From NCBI RefSeq assembly GCF_040655735.1, contig NZ_JBFAKK010000006.1, positions 310,001 to 374,000 of the forward strand: 64,000 nucleotides of DNA, given 5' to 3'. Below, piece by piece: positions 52,879 to 61,115 of this stretch. Source of the stretch: Phytomonospora sp040655735. Lineage in GTDB: Bacteria > Actinomycetota > Actinomycetes > Mycobacteriales > Micromonosporaceae. The position numbers and the translations under genes were made by a program. Under the pieces are notes generated by a model. It had not been told where the DNA came from. It did not search any database and saw only the letters and a list, made by a program, of their open reading frames with translations. Each line of letters starts with the position of its first letter. Within the stretch, counting starts at the first letter, position 1.

Positions 52879-54168
52879 GTGTCCGAACCCGACTACTACC
52901 AGCTCATGGGCGTCAGCCCGACGGCCGGGACCAGCGAGATCCGGCGTGCCTGGCGCCGCCGTGTCCGCGACGCCCATCCCGACGCCGGCGGCGATCCGGG
53001 TGAGTTCCACCTGCTCCAGCAGGCCCTCACCACGCTGACCGACCCCCAGCTGCGCATGGAGTACGACACCGCCCGCACCGGAAAGCGTCCCGCATGGCTT
53101 CCCGCCTCGCGTTCGGGTCGCCACGCGAAAGGCCGCCGGGTCCGCGGCTGGCGCGTCGACCGCCGGACTCCGGCCGCGCCCGCCCAGGAGTCCTCCGGCG
53201 ACGTCCTCCCGCGCCCCTGGTACGCCGACATCAAGTCGACGCGGCGGGTGCGGACGAGCCCGTCGGCGGGTCTGCACGCGCTGGTCACCGGCGTGGTCGT
53301 GACACTGTGGACCGCGGTGGGGCTGCTGGCGGCGCTGCGCGCGCTGTCGGCGCTGCGGGCCGACCCGGGATTCTTCGAGATGGTCGTCTACACCGCGGTC
53401 ATCCCGTGGGTGCTGCTGAGCGTGATCCTGGCGGCGGTGTGGAGCGCGCGGCAGACGCCGGGCGGGTCACGCCGCGTCCAGATCACCCTCGGCTTCTGCG
53501 CCGTCGGCGCGGTCGTGATCGCGTGGACCTCGGGATTCACCACCGGCGGGCTCCTGCTCGCCGCGCAGCTGCTGGGACTGGCGCTGGTGCCGTGGACGGT
53601 CGGCCGCCTGCGCGCGGCGATGCGCCTGCGCGCGGTGACGCTGGCCGCCATCAAGGAGTTCAACGCCTTCGGCCCGGCCGGGGCGAAACCGCGCGCCGAC
53701 CGACAGACCGGCGCCGTCCTGCGGGAGCTGCTGGCGCAGCTGCCGGCCGCGCGCCTGTTCGTGCGCGTACCGGTAGGGGCGCTGCGGGTCGAGTACACCG
53801 TCACGTGCGGCAACCGCGTCGCGCTGATCAGCCACCCGCAGCCGCGCAGTCCGCGCGACACCGGTGCCGACACGTTGTCCGAAGTGGTCGGCGACGTCGC
53901 CGAGCTGCTGGGCGGTGCCACCGTGCGGGGCTTCGTGGTCTGGTCGCACCTACCGCCCGACCATCCCGGCGGCGACGAGGCCGTCCGGCACATCACCGCC
54001 CCCGACGCCACCTCCGAGATCGGCCGCTGGCTGGCCGCCGAGCCCTACACCCTTCACCTGCCGACGATCCGGCGCCTGCGCGACCGGCTGGCCGCGGGTC
54101 CGCCGGCCGAGCCCGCGCCCGAGCCCTCGGCGCACAACGGCACCAAGGACACCGTCGGCGTCCACTGA
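52879..54168 (+). CDS. Membrane J-domain (DnaJ-like) protein
   Basis: A 429-residue protein from GTG 52879 with GGAGG 5 nt upstream. The first 65 residues are a J domain: DYYQLMGVSPTAGTSEIRRA, the HPD motif in RDAHPDAGGD, and LTDPQLRMEYDTAR. A basic linker follows, then about four membrane helices (HALVTGVVVTLWTAVGLLAA; MVVYTAVIPWVLLSVILAA; ITLGFCAVGAVVIAW; GLLLAAQLLGLALVPW) and a C-terminal soluble domain (FVRVPVGALRVEYTVTCGN). The HPD motif means it can stimulate an Hsp70. With the GrpE-like protein in the same set, two DnaK co-chaperones are membrane-tethered beside dynamins. Confidence 0.83.
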   Translation: MSEPDYYQLMGVSPTAGTSEIRRAWRRRVRDAHPDAGGDPGEFHLLQQALTTLTDPQLRMEYDTARTGKRPAWLPASRSGRHAKGRRVRGWRVDRRTPAAPAQESSGDVLPRPWYADIKSTRRVRTSPSAGLHALVTGVVVTLWTAVGLLAALRALSALRADPGFFEMVVYTAVIPWVLLSVILAAVWSARQTPGGSRRVQITLGFCAVGAVVIAWTSGFTTGGLLLAAQLLGLALVPWTVGRLRAAMRLRAVTLAAIKEFNAFGPAGAKPRADRQTGAVLRELLAQLPAARLFVRVPVGALRVEYTVTCGNRVALISHPQPRSPRDTGADTLSEVVGDVAELLGGATVRGFVVWSHLPPDHPGGDEAVRHITAPDATSEIGRWLAAEPYTLHLPTIRRLRDRLAAGPPAEPAPEPSAHNGTKDTVGVH

Positions 54169-54190
54169 AGCCACCCGCGGACCCGGTTGT

Positions 54191-54209
54191 TAAGGTGAGC
54201 CTTCCCTAA
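54191..54209 (+). promoter_or_regulatory. IdeR/DmdR-type iron box
   Basis: TAAGGTGAGCCTTCCCTAA matches 17 of 19 positions of the IdeR/DtxR-family consensus TWAGGTWAGSCTWACCTWA. It ends 14 bp before the first siderophore synthetase gene, so iron-loaded repressor would block transcription. Confidence 0.85.
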
Positions 54210-54223
54210 CTCGGATCTTCATC

Positions 54224-55690
54224 GTGGGGGTTCCACTGACACCGTCGGCCACCGTGCCCGCGCGCCTTCGCGCGGCCCGCGAGTCCGCTCTCCCCGGCGC
54301 CTCGGCGGCCGTCGCCGACGCCCTCCGCCGGGCCTCCGCGATCGAACCGCTCCCCCCGATCGCACCCGCCCTCACGTCTCCCGGTGACATCGCCGCCGCC
54401 CTGTCGGCGGGCTCGCCGCACGCCGCCGAGTTCGTCGCCGACGTCGCCGAGTCGGTGCGCAACCTGGCCCTCTCCCGGGCCGGCGCGGCCGAGGTGTGGC
54501 CCGAGGTCACCGGCAACGTCTTCGAGTGGGCCGCCGCGCTGCCCGACCCCCTGGTCTTCTTCGAGCAGTCCATCGTGGACGGGCACCCCAAGCACCCCCT
54601 GAAGCGGACCCGGCGCGGTATGAGCGACGACGAGCAGCTCTCCTACGCGCCCGAGCACCGGCCCGAGGTCGGCCTCGTATGGCAGCGGGTGCCCTACGAC
54701 CGCCAGAACGGGGACGGCTGGACCTTCACCGGCGACGGCCACGTCCTGGTACCGATGCACCCCTGGCAGCACGCGCGCCTGCCGGCGTCCTTCGGCCTCC
54801 CGCCCGCCCTGCCCGAGACCGAGCGCGCGCGTCCGCTGATGTCCCTGCGGACCTTCGCGATGCCGCGACGGCCCGGCGTCCACGTCAAGACCTCCATCGA
54901 CGTGCAGATGACCAGCGCCGTCCGCCGGGTCTCCCACGCGGCGAGGCACAACGGCCCGATCCTGTCGAGCGCCCTGCCGAACCGCTACGGCGGTCGCGGC
55001 TTCGCCGTCCTGCGGGAGCGGGCCTCGGTGGCCGCGCTCGACCTCGACGGCGCCCCTTCGGCGAGCCTGTCGGCCCTGGTCCGGCAGATGCCCGCCCTGC
55101 CCGCCGGGCAGATCGCGCTCCCCCTCGCGGCCCTGACGGCACCGACGCCCCACCCCCGGCTGTTCCTCGCCGAGGCCGTCGCGATCTCCGGACTGCGACC
55201 GGACCAGTGGTGGGCGAGGCTCACCGAAACCCTGCTACCCGGGCCGTTGCGGCTCGCCGCGGAAGGCATCGGCCTGGAAGCGCACGGACAGAACCTGCTG
55301 CTCGTCGTCGAGGCGGGGGTGCCGGCCGGCGTCCTGTATCGCGACTTCGGTGGCGTCCGCGTGCATGGAGGCGAGCTCGCGCGGCGCCTGACCGGGGACA
55401 TCCCCACCGCCGATCTCGGCGAGGTTCACCGCACCGTCATCGGTTCCCTGTTCTCCGTCGTCCTCACCGATCTGGCCGAGGCCTTCGGCGAGAACCACGG
55501 CATCGCCCCCTCCCGGTTGTGGCGAGCCGTGTCCGATGTGGTCGGCCGGCTCGGGCTCCCCCGGCCGCTCCTCGACGCCCTGTACGCCGAGACGGCACCG
55601 GTGAAGGCGCTGACCGCGATGCGCCTTGCCGAAGACCAGCTCGAACCCGTGTGGGCGCAGGTCGCCAACCCGATGGCGGAACACCGGTGA
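54224..55690 (+). CDS. IucA/IucC-family NIS siderophore synthetase (first)
   Basis: A 488-residue NRPS-independent siderophore synthetase: ATP-site motif GHPKHPLKRTRRG near residue 120, VPMHPWQHARL, SLRTFAMPRR, KTSIDVQMTSAVRRVS, and C-terminal EAHGQNLLLVVE and VLYRDFGGVRVHGG. These enzymes adenylate a carboxylate such as citrate and condense it with an amine or alcohol. It is about 100 residues shorter than usual at the N terminus, but GTG 54224 lies just after the iron box and no earlier start is plausible. Its stop overlaps the next gene's start (GTGA). Confidence 0.92.
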   Translation: MGVPLTPSATVPARLRAARESALPGASAAVADALRRASAIEPLPPIAPALTSPGDIAAALSAGSPHAAEFVADVAESVRNLALSRAGAAEVWPEVTGNVFEWAAALPDPLVFFEQSIVDGHPKHPLKRTRRGMSDDEQLSYAPEHRPEVGLVWQRVPYDRQNGDGWTFTGDGHVLVPMHPWQHARLPASFGLPPALPETERARPLMSLRTFAMPRRPGVHVKTSIDVQMTSAVRRVSHAARHNGPILSSALPNRYGGRGFAVLRERASVAALDLDGAPSASLSALVRQMPALPAGQIALPLAALTAPTPHPRLFLAEAVAISGLRPDQWWARLTETLLPGPLRLAAEGIGLEAHGQNLLLVVEAGVPAGVLYRDFGGVRVHGGELARRLTGDIPTADLGEVHRTVIGSLFSVVLTDLAEAFGENHGIAPSRLWRAVSDVVGRLGLPRPLLDALYAETAPVKALTAMRLAEDQLEPVWAQVANPMAEHR

Positions 55691-57471
55691 GCATCGACGT
55701 CGAGCGTCTTCCCGACGGCCTGCGCGATTCCTACCGCGAACACCTTCCCGCCGCTGCCGAGCATGTGCGCGGCAGCGTCCTGGCCGCCGCGTGGCGCGAG
55801 GACATCGGCGGGCTGCGCACCTCGGCGAGCGCCGACGGCGAGAAGGTCGCCGTCGAGCTGCCGGCGGGCGGGCTGTCGTTCACGGCGAGCGGGCACGCCT
55901 TCGACCAGGTGGCGCCGTACGGGCCGATCGAGCTCACGACGGCGGCGGGCACCCGCGAGGTGACCGACCCGGTGGAGCTGCTGGACCTGCTCGGGCAGGG
56001 TGCGCCGGCGACCGCCGAGGTCGCCGACGCCGCCGCCAATCTGGCGCTGGGTCTGGCGCGGCGGGCGCAAGCCGACCCCAGGCTGCGTTCGGCCGCGCGG
56101 GATCTGGGCGCGTCGAGCGCCGTGGGGCTGGCGGGGAGGCTGCGCGACTCCTCGGCGGACTTCGAGCCCTGCCTGTTCTTCGAGCGGCTGGCGACCTTCG
56201 GGCACCACTTGCATCCGTGCGCGCGCACGCGGCTGGGCATGGACACCGCCGACCTGCTCGCGCACGATCTGGAGGGCCCGGGGGCGCCGCTGCGGTTCGT
56301 CGCCGTGCGGGCCGACAGGGTGCGGGTCAGCGGTGGCGTCGACCCGGTGTCGCGGTTGCGCGAGACCCATCCGCTGCTCGACGACGCGCTGAACTCGGCG
56401 GCGGTGCTGCCCGGCGAGGTGATCATCCCGATCCACCCGTGGCAGTACGAGTCGGTGATCCGGCGCCGGTACTCGTGGATGTTCGCCGCGGCGACGATTC
56501 GCGACCTGCCCGACGTCCGGCTCGCCGCGGCGCCGACGATCTCGCTGCGGACCCTGGTGACCGGGCCCGGCGACGGGGGCCGTCGCTGGCAGGTCAAGTG
56601 CGCCCTTGACGTGCAGATCACCTCGACCCGGCGGACGATCTCGGCGGCGACCGCCCACAACGGACCCTCGGTCTCGGCCGAGCTGAGCCGGATCGTCGAG
56701 GGTGATCCGCTGCTGGCCGGGAAGGTCGGCGTGCTGCCCGAGGTCGCCGGGGTGAGCATGATCGGCGAGGGGAGCATCGGCCGCGACTTCACGTCGGTGC
56801 TGCGCGCCGGGATCGGCGACGTGACCGGTCCGGGCGAGCTGCCGGTGCCCGGCTGCGCGCTGTCGGCTCGTTCGCCGATCGGCGGGCGCAGCGTTCTCGG
56901 TGAACTGGTCGGCGCGCACGGCGCCGGGCACATGCTGTCGCCCCGGGAGGCCGCCGCCGACTTCCTGGAGCGCTACGCGGCCCTGCTGGTGCCGCCCGTG
57001 CTGCGACTGGCCGCGCTGGGAGTCGGCCTGGAGGCACATCTGCAGAACACCATCCCGGTCTTCGTCGACGGGACCCCGGTGCGGATGCTCTTTCGGGATT
57101 GGGGCGGGGCACGGCTGCACGTTCCCCGTATGCGTGCCGCAGGGCATGTGCTCGACCTGTTCCCCGGGTCGGTCGTGGCCACCGACGACCTCGACACGAT
57201 GCGCGCGAAGGTGGCCTACACGACCTTCCAGAGCCATCTCGCCGAGCTGATCCGGCTCCTGGCCGCCGAGTTCGGGCTTCCCGAGACCGCCGGGTGGGGC
57301 CTGGTGCGCCGGATCGTCGCCGGATCGCCCGCCGAGCGCTCCGACCTGAGGTTCCTGACCGCGGTCACGCAGCCCCACAAGGCGCTCCTGACGATGCGGA
57401 CCGTCGGGGACGGCGACCGGTACATTCCGGTGGCCAATCCGCTGTACGAGCCCGCCGAAGGGCCGGGATGA
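55687..57471 (+). CDS. IucA/IucC-family NIS siderophore synthetase (second)
   Basis: A 594-residue synthetase, full family length. Motifs: FGHHLHPCARTRLGM, IIPIHPWQYESV, TISLRTLVTG, KCALDVQITSTRRTI, then EAHLQNTIPVFVDG and MLFRDWGGARLH. The ATP-site motif has CARTR where K-x-R is common, a mild deviation. GTG 55687 overlaps the preceding stop, giving tight translational coupling. Two different synthetases imply two successive condensations on one carboxylate core, for example the two arms of citrate. Confidence 0.93.
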   Translation: MSIDVERLPDGLRDSYREHLPAAAEHVRGSVLAAAWREDIGGLRTSASADGEKVAVELPAGGLSFTASGHAFDQVAPYGPIELTTAAGTREVTDPVELLDLLGQGAPATAEVADAAANLALGLARRAQADPRLRSAARDLGASSAVGLAGRLRDSSADFEPCLFFERLATFGHHLHPCARTRLGMDTADLLAHDLEGPGAPLRFVAVRADRVRVSGGVDPVSRLRETHPLLDDALNSAAVLPGEVIIPIHPWQYESVIRRRYSWMFAAATIRDLPDVRLAAAPTISLRTLVTGPGDGGRRWQVKCALDVQITSTRRTISAATAHNGPSVSAELSRIVEGDPLLAGKVGVLPEVAGVSMIGEGSIGRDFTSVLRAGIGDVTGPGELPVPGCALSARSPIGGRSVLGELVGAHGAGHMLSPREAAADFLERYAALLVPPVLRLAALGVGLEAHLQNTIPVFVDGTPVRMLFRDWGGARLHVPRMRAAGHVLDLFPGSVVATDDLDTMRAKVAYTTFQSHLAELIRLLAAEFGLPETAGWGLVRRIVAGSPAERSDLRFLTAVTQPHKALLTMRTVGDGDRYIPVANPLYEPAEGPG

Positions 57472-57544
57472 CGGTTCCCATGCGTGCCTTTCGCGCAGGG
57501 GGGTACGTTCCGTTACCCGGTCACTCACCCCGAACGGAGCCGGC

Positions 57545-58750
57545 ATGACAGTCCCCGACGGCGTCCTGGCCGCCATCGCCGAGGCCGTTCGCCCGGTGTG
57601 CGCCTATATATACGACCTCGATGCCTTCTCCGCGCGGATCGAGGCGACGCGGGCGGCGTTTCCCGCCCGTACGCGGCTGATGTACGCGATGAAGGCCAAT
57701 CCCTTCCCGGCGATCGTGGCCAGGGCGGCGCGCGACTGCGACGGGATCGAGGTCGCCTCCGGCGGGGAGCTGTCGATCGCGCTGGCCATGGGCGCGCGGT
57801 CGATCGTGTTCGGCGGGCCGGGGAAGACCGACGAGGAGCTGGCCGCCGCCGTCGCGGCCTCCGAGCGGATGCCGGTGACGGTCAACGTGGAGAGCGTCCA
57901 CGAGGCAAGGCGTCTCGACCGCATCGCGCGGAAGGCGGGACGGCGGATCACGGTGGCGCTGCGGGTCAACCGGCGTGCGGCCGTGCCCGACGGCACTCAC
58001 CGCATGACCGGTGCGCCGACCCCCTTCGGGATCGACGTCGCCGAACTCCCGGCAGCCGTGGAGACCGTCCGCGGACTCAAGGCGCTCGACCTGGACGGCT
58101 GGCACCTGCACGCGATGTCGAACAACCTCGACGCCGACGCGCACGCCGACTTCGTGCTCGGTGCGCTGCGCTTCGCGCGGCGGGCGAAGGCACGGCTGGG
58201 TGTCGAGGCGCGCACGCTCAACGTCGGCGGCGGGATCGGCGTCGACCCGACCGGTGCCCGTGACTTCGACCTGGAGCGGTTCGCCGCCCGCACCCGCCGG
58301 CTGGGACGCGGCGGTCCTCTCCTGGTCGCCGAGCCCGGCCGCTATCTGGTCGGCGAGGCCGGCTGGTACGCCGCGCAGGTCCTCGACCTCAAGCGCAACC
58401 ACGGCCGCACCTTCGCCGTCCTTCGCGGTGGGACACACCATCTGCGCCTTCCGGCTGCGTGGGGATACAGCCATCCGGCGACCGTGGTGCCCGTCGAGGA
58501 GTGGCCGTACGAATGGCCGCGACCTGAGGCGTCCGGCACGGTAGTGGACGTCACCGGGGAACTCTGCACACCACGCGACGTACTGTCGCGGGACCTGTCC
58601 GTCGAGCGTCTGCGAGTCGGCGACGTACTGGTGTTCGGGCGGGTGGGAGCGTACGGGTGGTCCATTTCGCACCATGACTTCCTCAGCCACCCGCATCCCG
58701 AAATGCGCGTTGTCGTTGACCAGTCGGGGGATGGGACCTCATCCGAGTGA
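57545..58750 (+). CDS. PLP-dependent fold-III decarboxylase of the siderophore operon
   Basis: A 401-residue alanine-racemase-fold decarboxylase: PLP lysine Lys50 in LMYAMKANPFPA, GIEVASGGELSIAL, HLHAMSNNLD, phosphate-binding LNVGGGIGVD, EPGRYLVGEAGWY and the active-site Cys in ELCTPRDVL. Relatives in siderophore clusters (SbnH of staphyloferrin B, PvsE of vibrioferrin, AcsE of achromobactin) decarboxylate an amino-acid building block or its citryl conjugate. ATG 57545 follows GGAG, 73 bp after the second synthetase. The exact substrate (diaminopropionate-, ornithine- or lysine-type) cannot be read off. Confidence 0.9.
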   Translation: MTVPDGVLAAIAEAVRPVCAYIYDLDAFSARIEATRAAFPARTRLMYAMKANPFPAIVARAARDCDGIEVASGGELSIALAMGARSIVFGGPGKTDEELAAAVAASERMPVTVNVESVHEARRLDRIARKAGRRITVALRVNRRAAVPDGTHRMTGAPTPFGIDVAELPAAVETVRGLKALDLDGWHLHAMSNNLDADAHADFVLGALRFARRAKARLGVEARTLNVGGGIGVDPTGARDFDLERFAARTRRLGRGGPLLVAEPGRYLVGEAGWYAAQVLDLKRNHGRTFAVLRGGTHHLRLPAAWGYSHPATVVPVEEWPYEWPRPEASGTVVDVTGELCTPRDVLSRDLSVERLRVGDVLVFGRVGAYGWSISHHDFLSHPHPEMRVVVDQSGDGTSSE

Positions 58751-58890
58751 GGCCCTACACTAGGCCGGTCCGTGCGCGCCGGAGAGGTCACCGCAGGTGA
58801 ACGGCCTATCACCGAAGGCCGCGCGGCTCCCCGGATTCGCACCGTTACCGGTTCGGGCCACCCCCGTCCCCGTGGCAGGAGACACCACAG

Positions 58891-60696
58891 ATGACCTTCA
58901 GCGCCAGCGGCCCAGGTGTTCGCACGCATCGACGCGGCGGCAAAGGGACCCGCAGACCACGGCGCCGCAAGATCATCGCTCCGTGGATCATCGTCACGGC
59001 CGTGTCCGCGCTCGTCCTCTCCCTGCTGACGGCCGGTTTCGTCTACCTCATCGCCGGGGCCTGCTCCGGCAAGCCCGAGCAGGTCACCGTGCTGGCCTCG
59101 ACCAGCATCGCGGGCTCGCTGAAGAGCCTCGCCCGCTCATGGCAGGACTCCGAGCCCTCCGTCAACGGGCAGTGCGTGGCCATCGAGGTGCAGGAGAAGG
59201 ACTCCGCCGACGTCCAGCAGGCCCTCTCCCCCGACTGGGACACCAAGCGCAACGGCAACGCCCCCGACGTGTGGATCCCCGAGTCGGCGGCGTGGGCCAG
59301 GATGGCCGCCGATCGCGAGGCGACGGCCCGGCTCATCCCCGACATCCAGCCCAGCATCGCGCGGTCGAGCGCGGTGATCGCCATGCCGAAGGTCATGGCC
59401 GAGGCGGTCGGCTGGCCGGAGAAGAAGCTGAGCTGGCCCGACCTGATCGCCATGGCCAAGGACCCCGAGGGCTGGGCCTCCGACGGCCACCCCGAATGGG
59501 GTGACGTGCGCATCGGAATGAGCAACCCCCTGAAGTCCACCGCCAGCCTCCTGGCGCTCCTGGCGATGATCGACGCCAACGGCGACACCGACATCACCCA
59601 GGAAGAACTCGACGCCGTCGTGCTGCTGAAGAACACGATGGACACCTACGAACCGGACGACGCCACCGCGCTGATGACGAAGATGGGCGAGGCCGACGCC
59701 GCCGGCGGCGCGCTCGCCCACCTGTCGGCGTTCCCCGCGCTCGAACGCGACGTGCTGATGTACAACTCGCGCAACCCGAAGGAGCCGCTGGCCGCGGTCT
59801 ATCCCTCCGACGGCGCGCCCGAGGCCGACAACCCGTTCCTGGTCATCCAGAACGCGCCCTGGGTCTCGGCGGTCAAGCAGGACGCGGCCACCCAGTTCCG
59901 CGACTTCGTGCGGGACAAGGAGGGGCGCGAGGTGCTGCTCGCCGACGGCTTCCGCGACTCCAACGGCAACGGCGGGCCGAGCGTGAGCGTCGACAACGGA
60001 CTCTCGCCGCAGATCACCGAACCGCCGGCCGAGACCGTCCAGCCGGCCGCGGTGACCAACACCCTGGCCACCTGGACCGCCCTCAACCGCACCACGAACC
60101 TGCTGTTCGTCATGGACACCTCCGACGCGATGGGGGCCGCGACCACCGTCGACGGGGAGGACACCACGCTGCTGGAGGTCGCGCAGGACGCCGTGCGCAT
60201 CGCGCTGAACATGATCGGCTCGGAGAAGTCGCAGGTCGGACTGTGGCAGTTCTCCGGGGCCGACGCCGGAGGTGTGCCCTACCAGTCCCTCGTCCCGCTG
60301 GAAAGGCTCGACGAGGGCAACCGCGCCTCGATCTCCGAGAACATCGACTTCATGCAGGCCGGCGGGCCCAGCGCCCTGTACGACACGGCCGCCGCCGCCT
60401 ACCAGCACGTCACGGAGAACTACCTGGCCGAGGCGACCAACATGGTGGTGGTGCTGACCGCGGGCGCCAACAACAACCCCAACGGCGGTCTGTCCCTGGA
60501 GGACCTGACCACCCAGCTGACCGGAACGCGGGACCCGAACCGTCCGGTGTCCCTGATGACGATCGGCTACGGGGAAGGCGCCGACGAGACGGCGATGCAG
60601 GAGATCTCGACCGCGACGAAGGGCCAGTACTTCGCCTCGAAGTGGCCCGGGGAGATCAGCAAGACACTGCTGAACGCGTTGTTCAACGCGCAGTGA
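58891..60696 (+). CDS. Substrate-binding-like plus VWA domain membrane protein
   Basis: A 601-residue protein. A basic N terminus with one membrane anchor (WIIVTAVSALVLSLLTAGFV) is followed by a periplasmic-binding-protein-like domain (about 60-370: VTVLASTSIAGSLKSLARSW, APDVWIPESAAWARM) and a von Willebrand A domain (about 400-595: LLFVMDTSDAMGAATTV, VGLWQFSGADAGG, VVVLTAGANNNPNG). The MIDAS motif is DTSDA rather than DxSxS. ATG 58891 follows AGGAGA. Such fusions occur in actinobacteria but their ligands are unknown. It lies 140 bp after the siderophore decarboxylase; a link to iron uptake is not shown by the sequence. Confidence 0.85.
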   Translation: MTFSASGPGVRTHRRGGKGTRRPRRRKIIAPWIIVTAVSALVLSLLTAGFVYLIAGACSGKPEQVTVLASTSIAGSLKSLARSWQDSEPSVNGQCVAIEVQEKDSADVQQALSPDWDTKRNGNAPDVWIPESAAWARMAADREATARLIPDIQPSIARSSAVIAMPKVMAEAVGWPEKKLSWPDLIAMAKDPEGWASDGHPEWGDVRIGMSNPLKSTASLLALLAMIDANGDTDITQEELDAVVLLKNTMDTYEPDDATALMTKMGEADAAGGALAHLSAFPALERDVLMYNSRNPKEPLAAVYPSDGAPEADNPFLVIQNAPWVSAVKQDAATQFRDFVRDKEGREVLLADGFRDSNGNGGPSVSVDNGLSPQITEPPAETVQPAAVTNTLATWTALNRTTNLLFVMDTSDAMGAATTVDGEDTTLLEVAQDAVRIALNMIGSEKSQVGLWQFSGADAGGVPYQSLVPLERLDEGNRASISENIDFMQAGGPSALYDTAAAAYQHVTENYLAEATNMVVVLTAGANNNPNGGLSLEDLTTQLTGTRDPNRPVSLMTIGYGEGADETAMQEISTATKGQYFASKWPGEISKTLLNALFNAQ

Positions 60697-60747
60697 GAAA
60701 GATTCACGAGCGTGTCCCGGCGCTCCCACCGGCGCCGGGCACGCCGA

Positions 60748-60770
60748 CCGGCCGTGACTCTCACGGCCGG
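60748..60770 (+). terminator. Hairpin terminator after the VWA gene
   Basis: CCGGCCGTGA-CTC-TCACGGCCGG, 10-bp perfect arms with a 3-nt loop, followed by a short T-richer stretch (CTGTCGTTTC). It lies between two convergent genes and may serve both strands. Confidence 0.7.
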
Positions 60771-60789
60771 CTGTCGTTTCAGTGGGCGG

Positions 60790-60993
60790 TCACGCCGCGG
60801 CGTTCGCGTGCGGTACCGGGCCGCGGTGCGGACTCACCAGGGATCCGTCCGGCAACAGCTCCCCGGTGTCCTCGAAGAGGATCACTCCGTTGCAAAGCAG
60901 GCTCCAACCCTGTTCGGGGTGGCTCACCAGGACGCGCGCGGCCTCCCGGTCGATGGCCTCCGCCGTGGGACAGGGTGGTTCGTGTTGACACAT
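60790..60993 (-). CDS. DUF5999 family small protein
   Basis: A 67-residue protein beginning MCQHEPPCPTAEAIDREAAR and containing HPEQGWSLLCNGVILFEDTG, the conserved block of the actinobacterial family DUF5999, which has no known function. Two Cys and several His near the N terminus could bind a metal. I chose ATG 60993; the frame is open to ATG 61059 but family members start at MCQH. It is divergent from the pabB-like gene. Confidence 0.85.
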   Translation of the reverse strand: MCQHEPPCPTAEAIDREAARVLVSHPEQGWSLLCNGVILFEDTGELLPDGSLVSPHRGPVPHANAAA

Positions 60994-61115
60994 CGTCGGC
61001 TCCGGTTCCTTGACCGTGTGGGGTGGATCACTATCAACAGTGAGCCACACTAGCCGCATCCTCGTGAGTTCTCCGCATCATTAGCGGCACGTTTCCGGGA
61101 GTATCAGCCGAACAG

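Noticed and set aside
54496..55686. Upstream extension of the second NIS synthetase frame across the first synthetase
   Set aside because: The frame is open but arginine/proline-rich without family similarity; GTG 55687 overlapping the preceding stop is the coupled start.
58751..58890. Possible riboswitch (c-di-AMP type) in the leader of the VWA gene
   Set aside because: Several small hairpins are present, but the conserved blocks of the c-di-AMP (ydaO) or other riboswitches known to me are not recognisable. A covariance-model search would be decisive.
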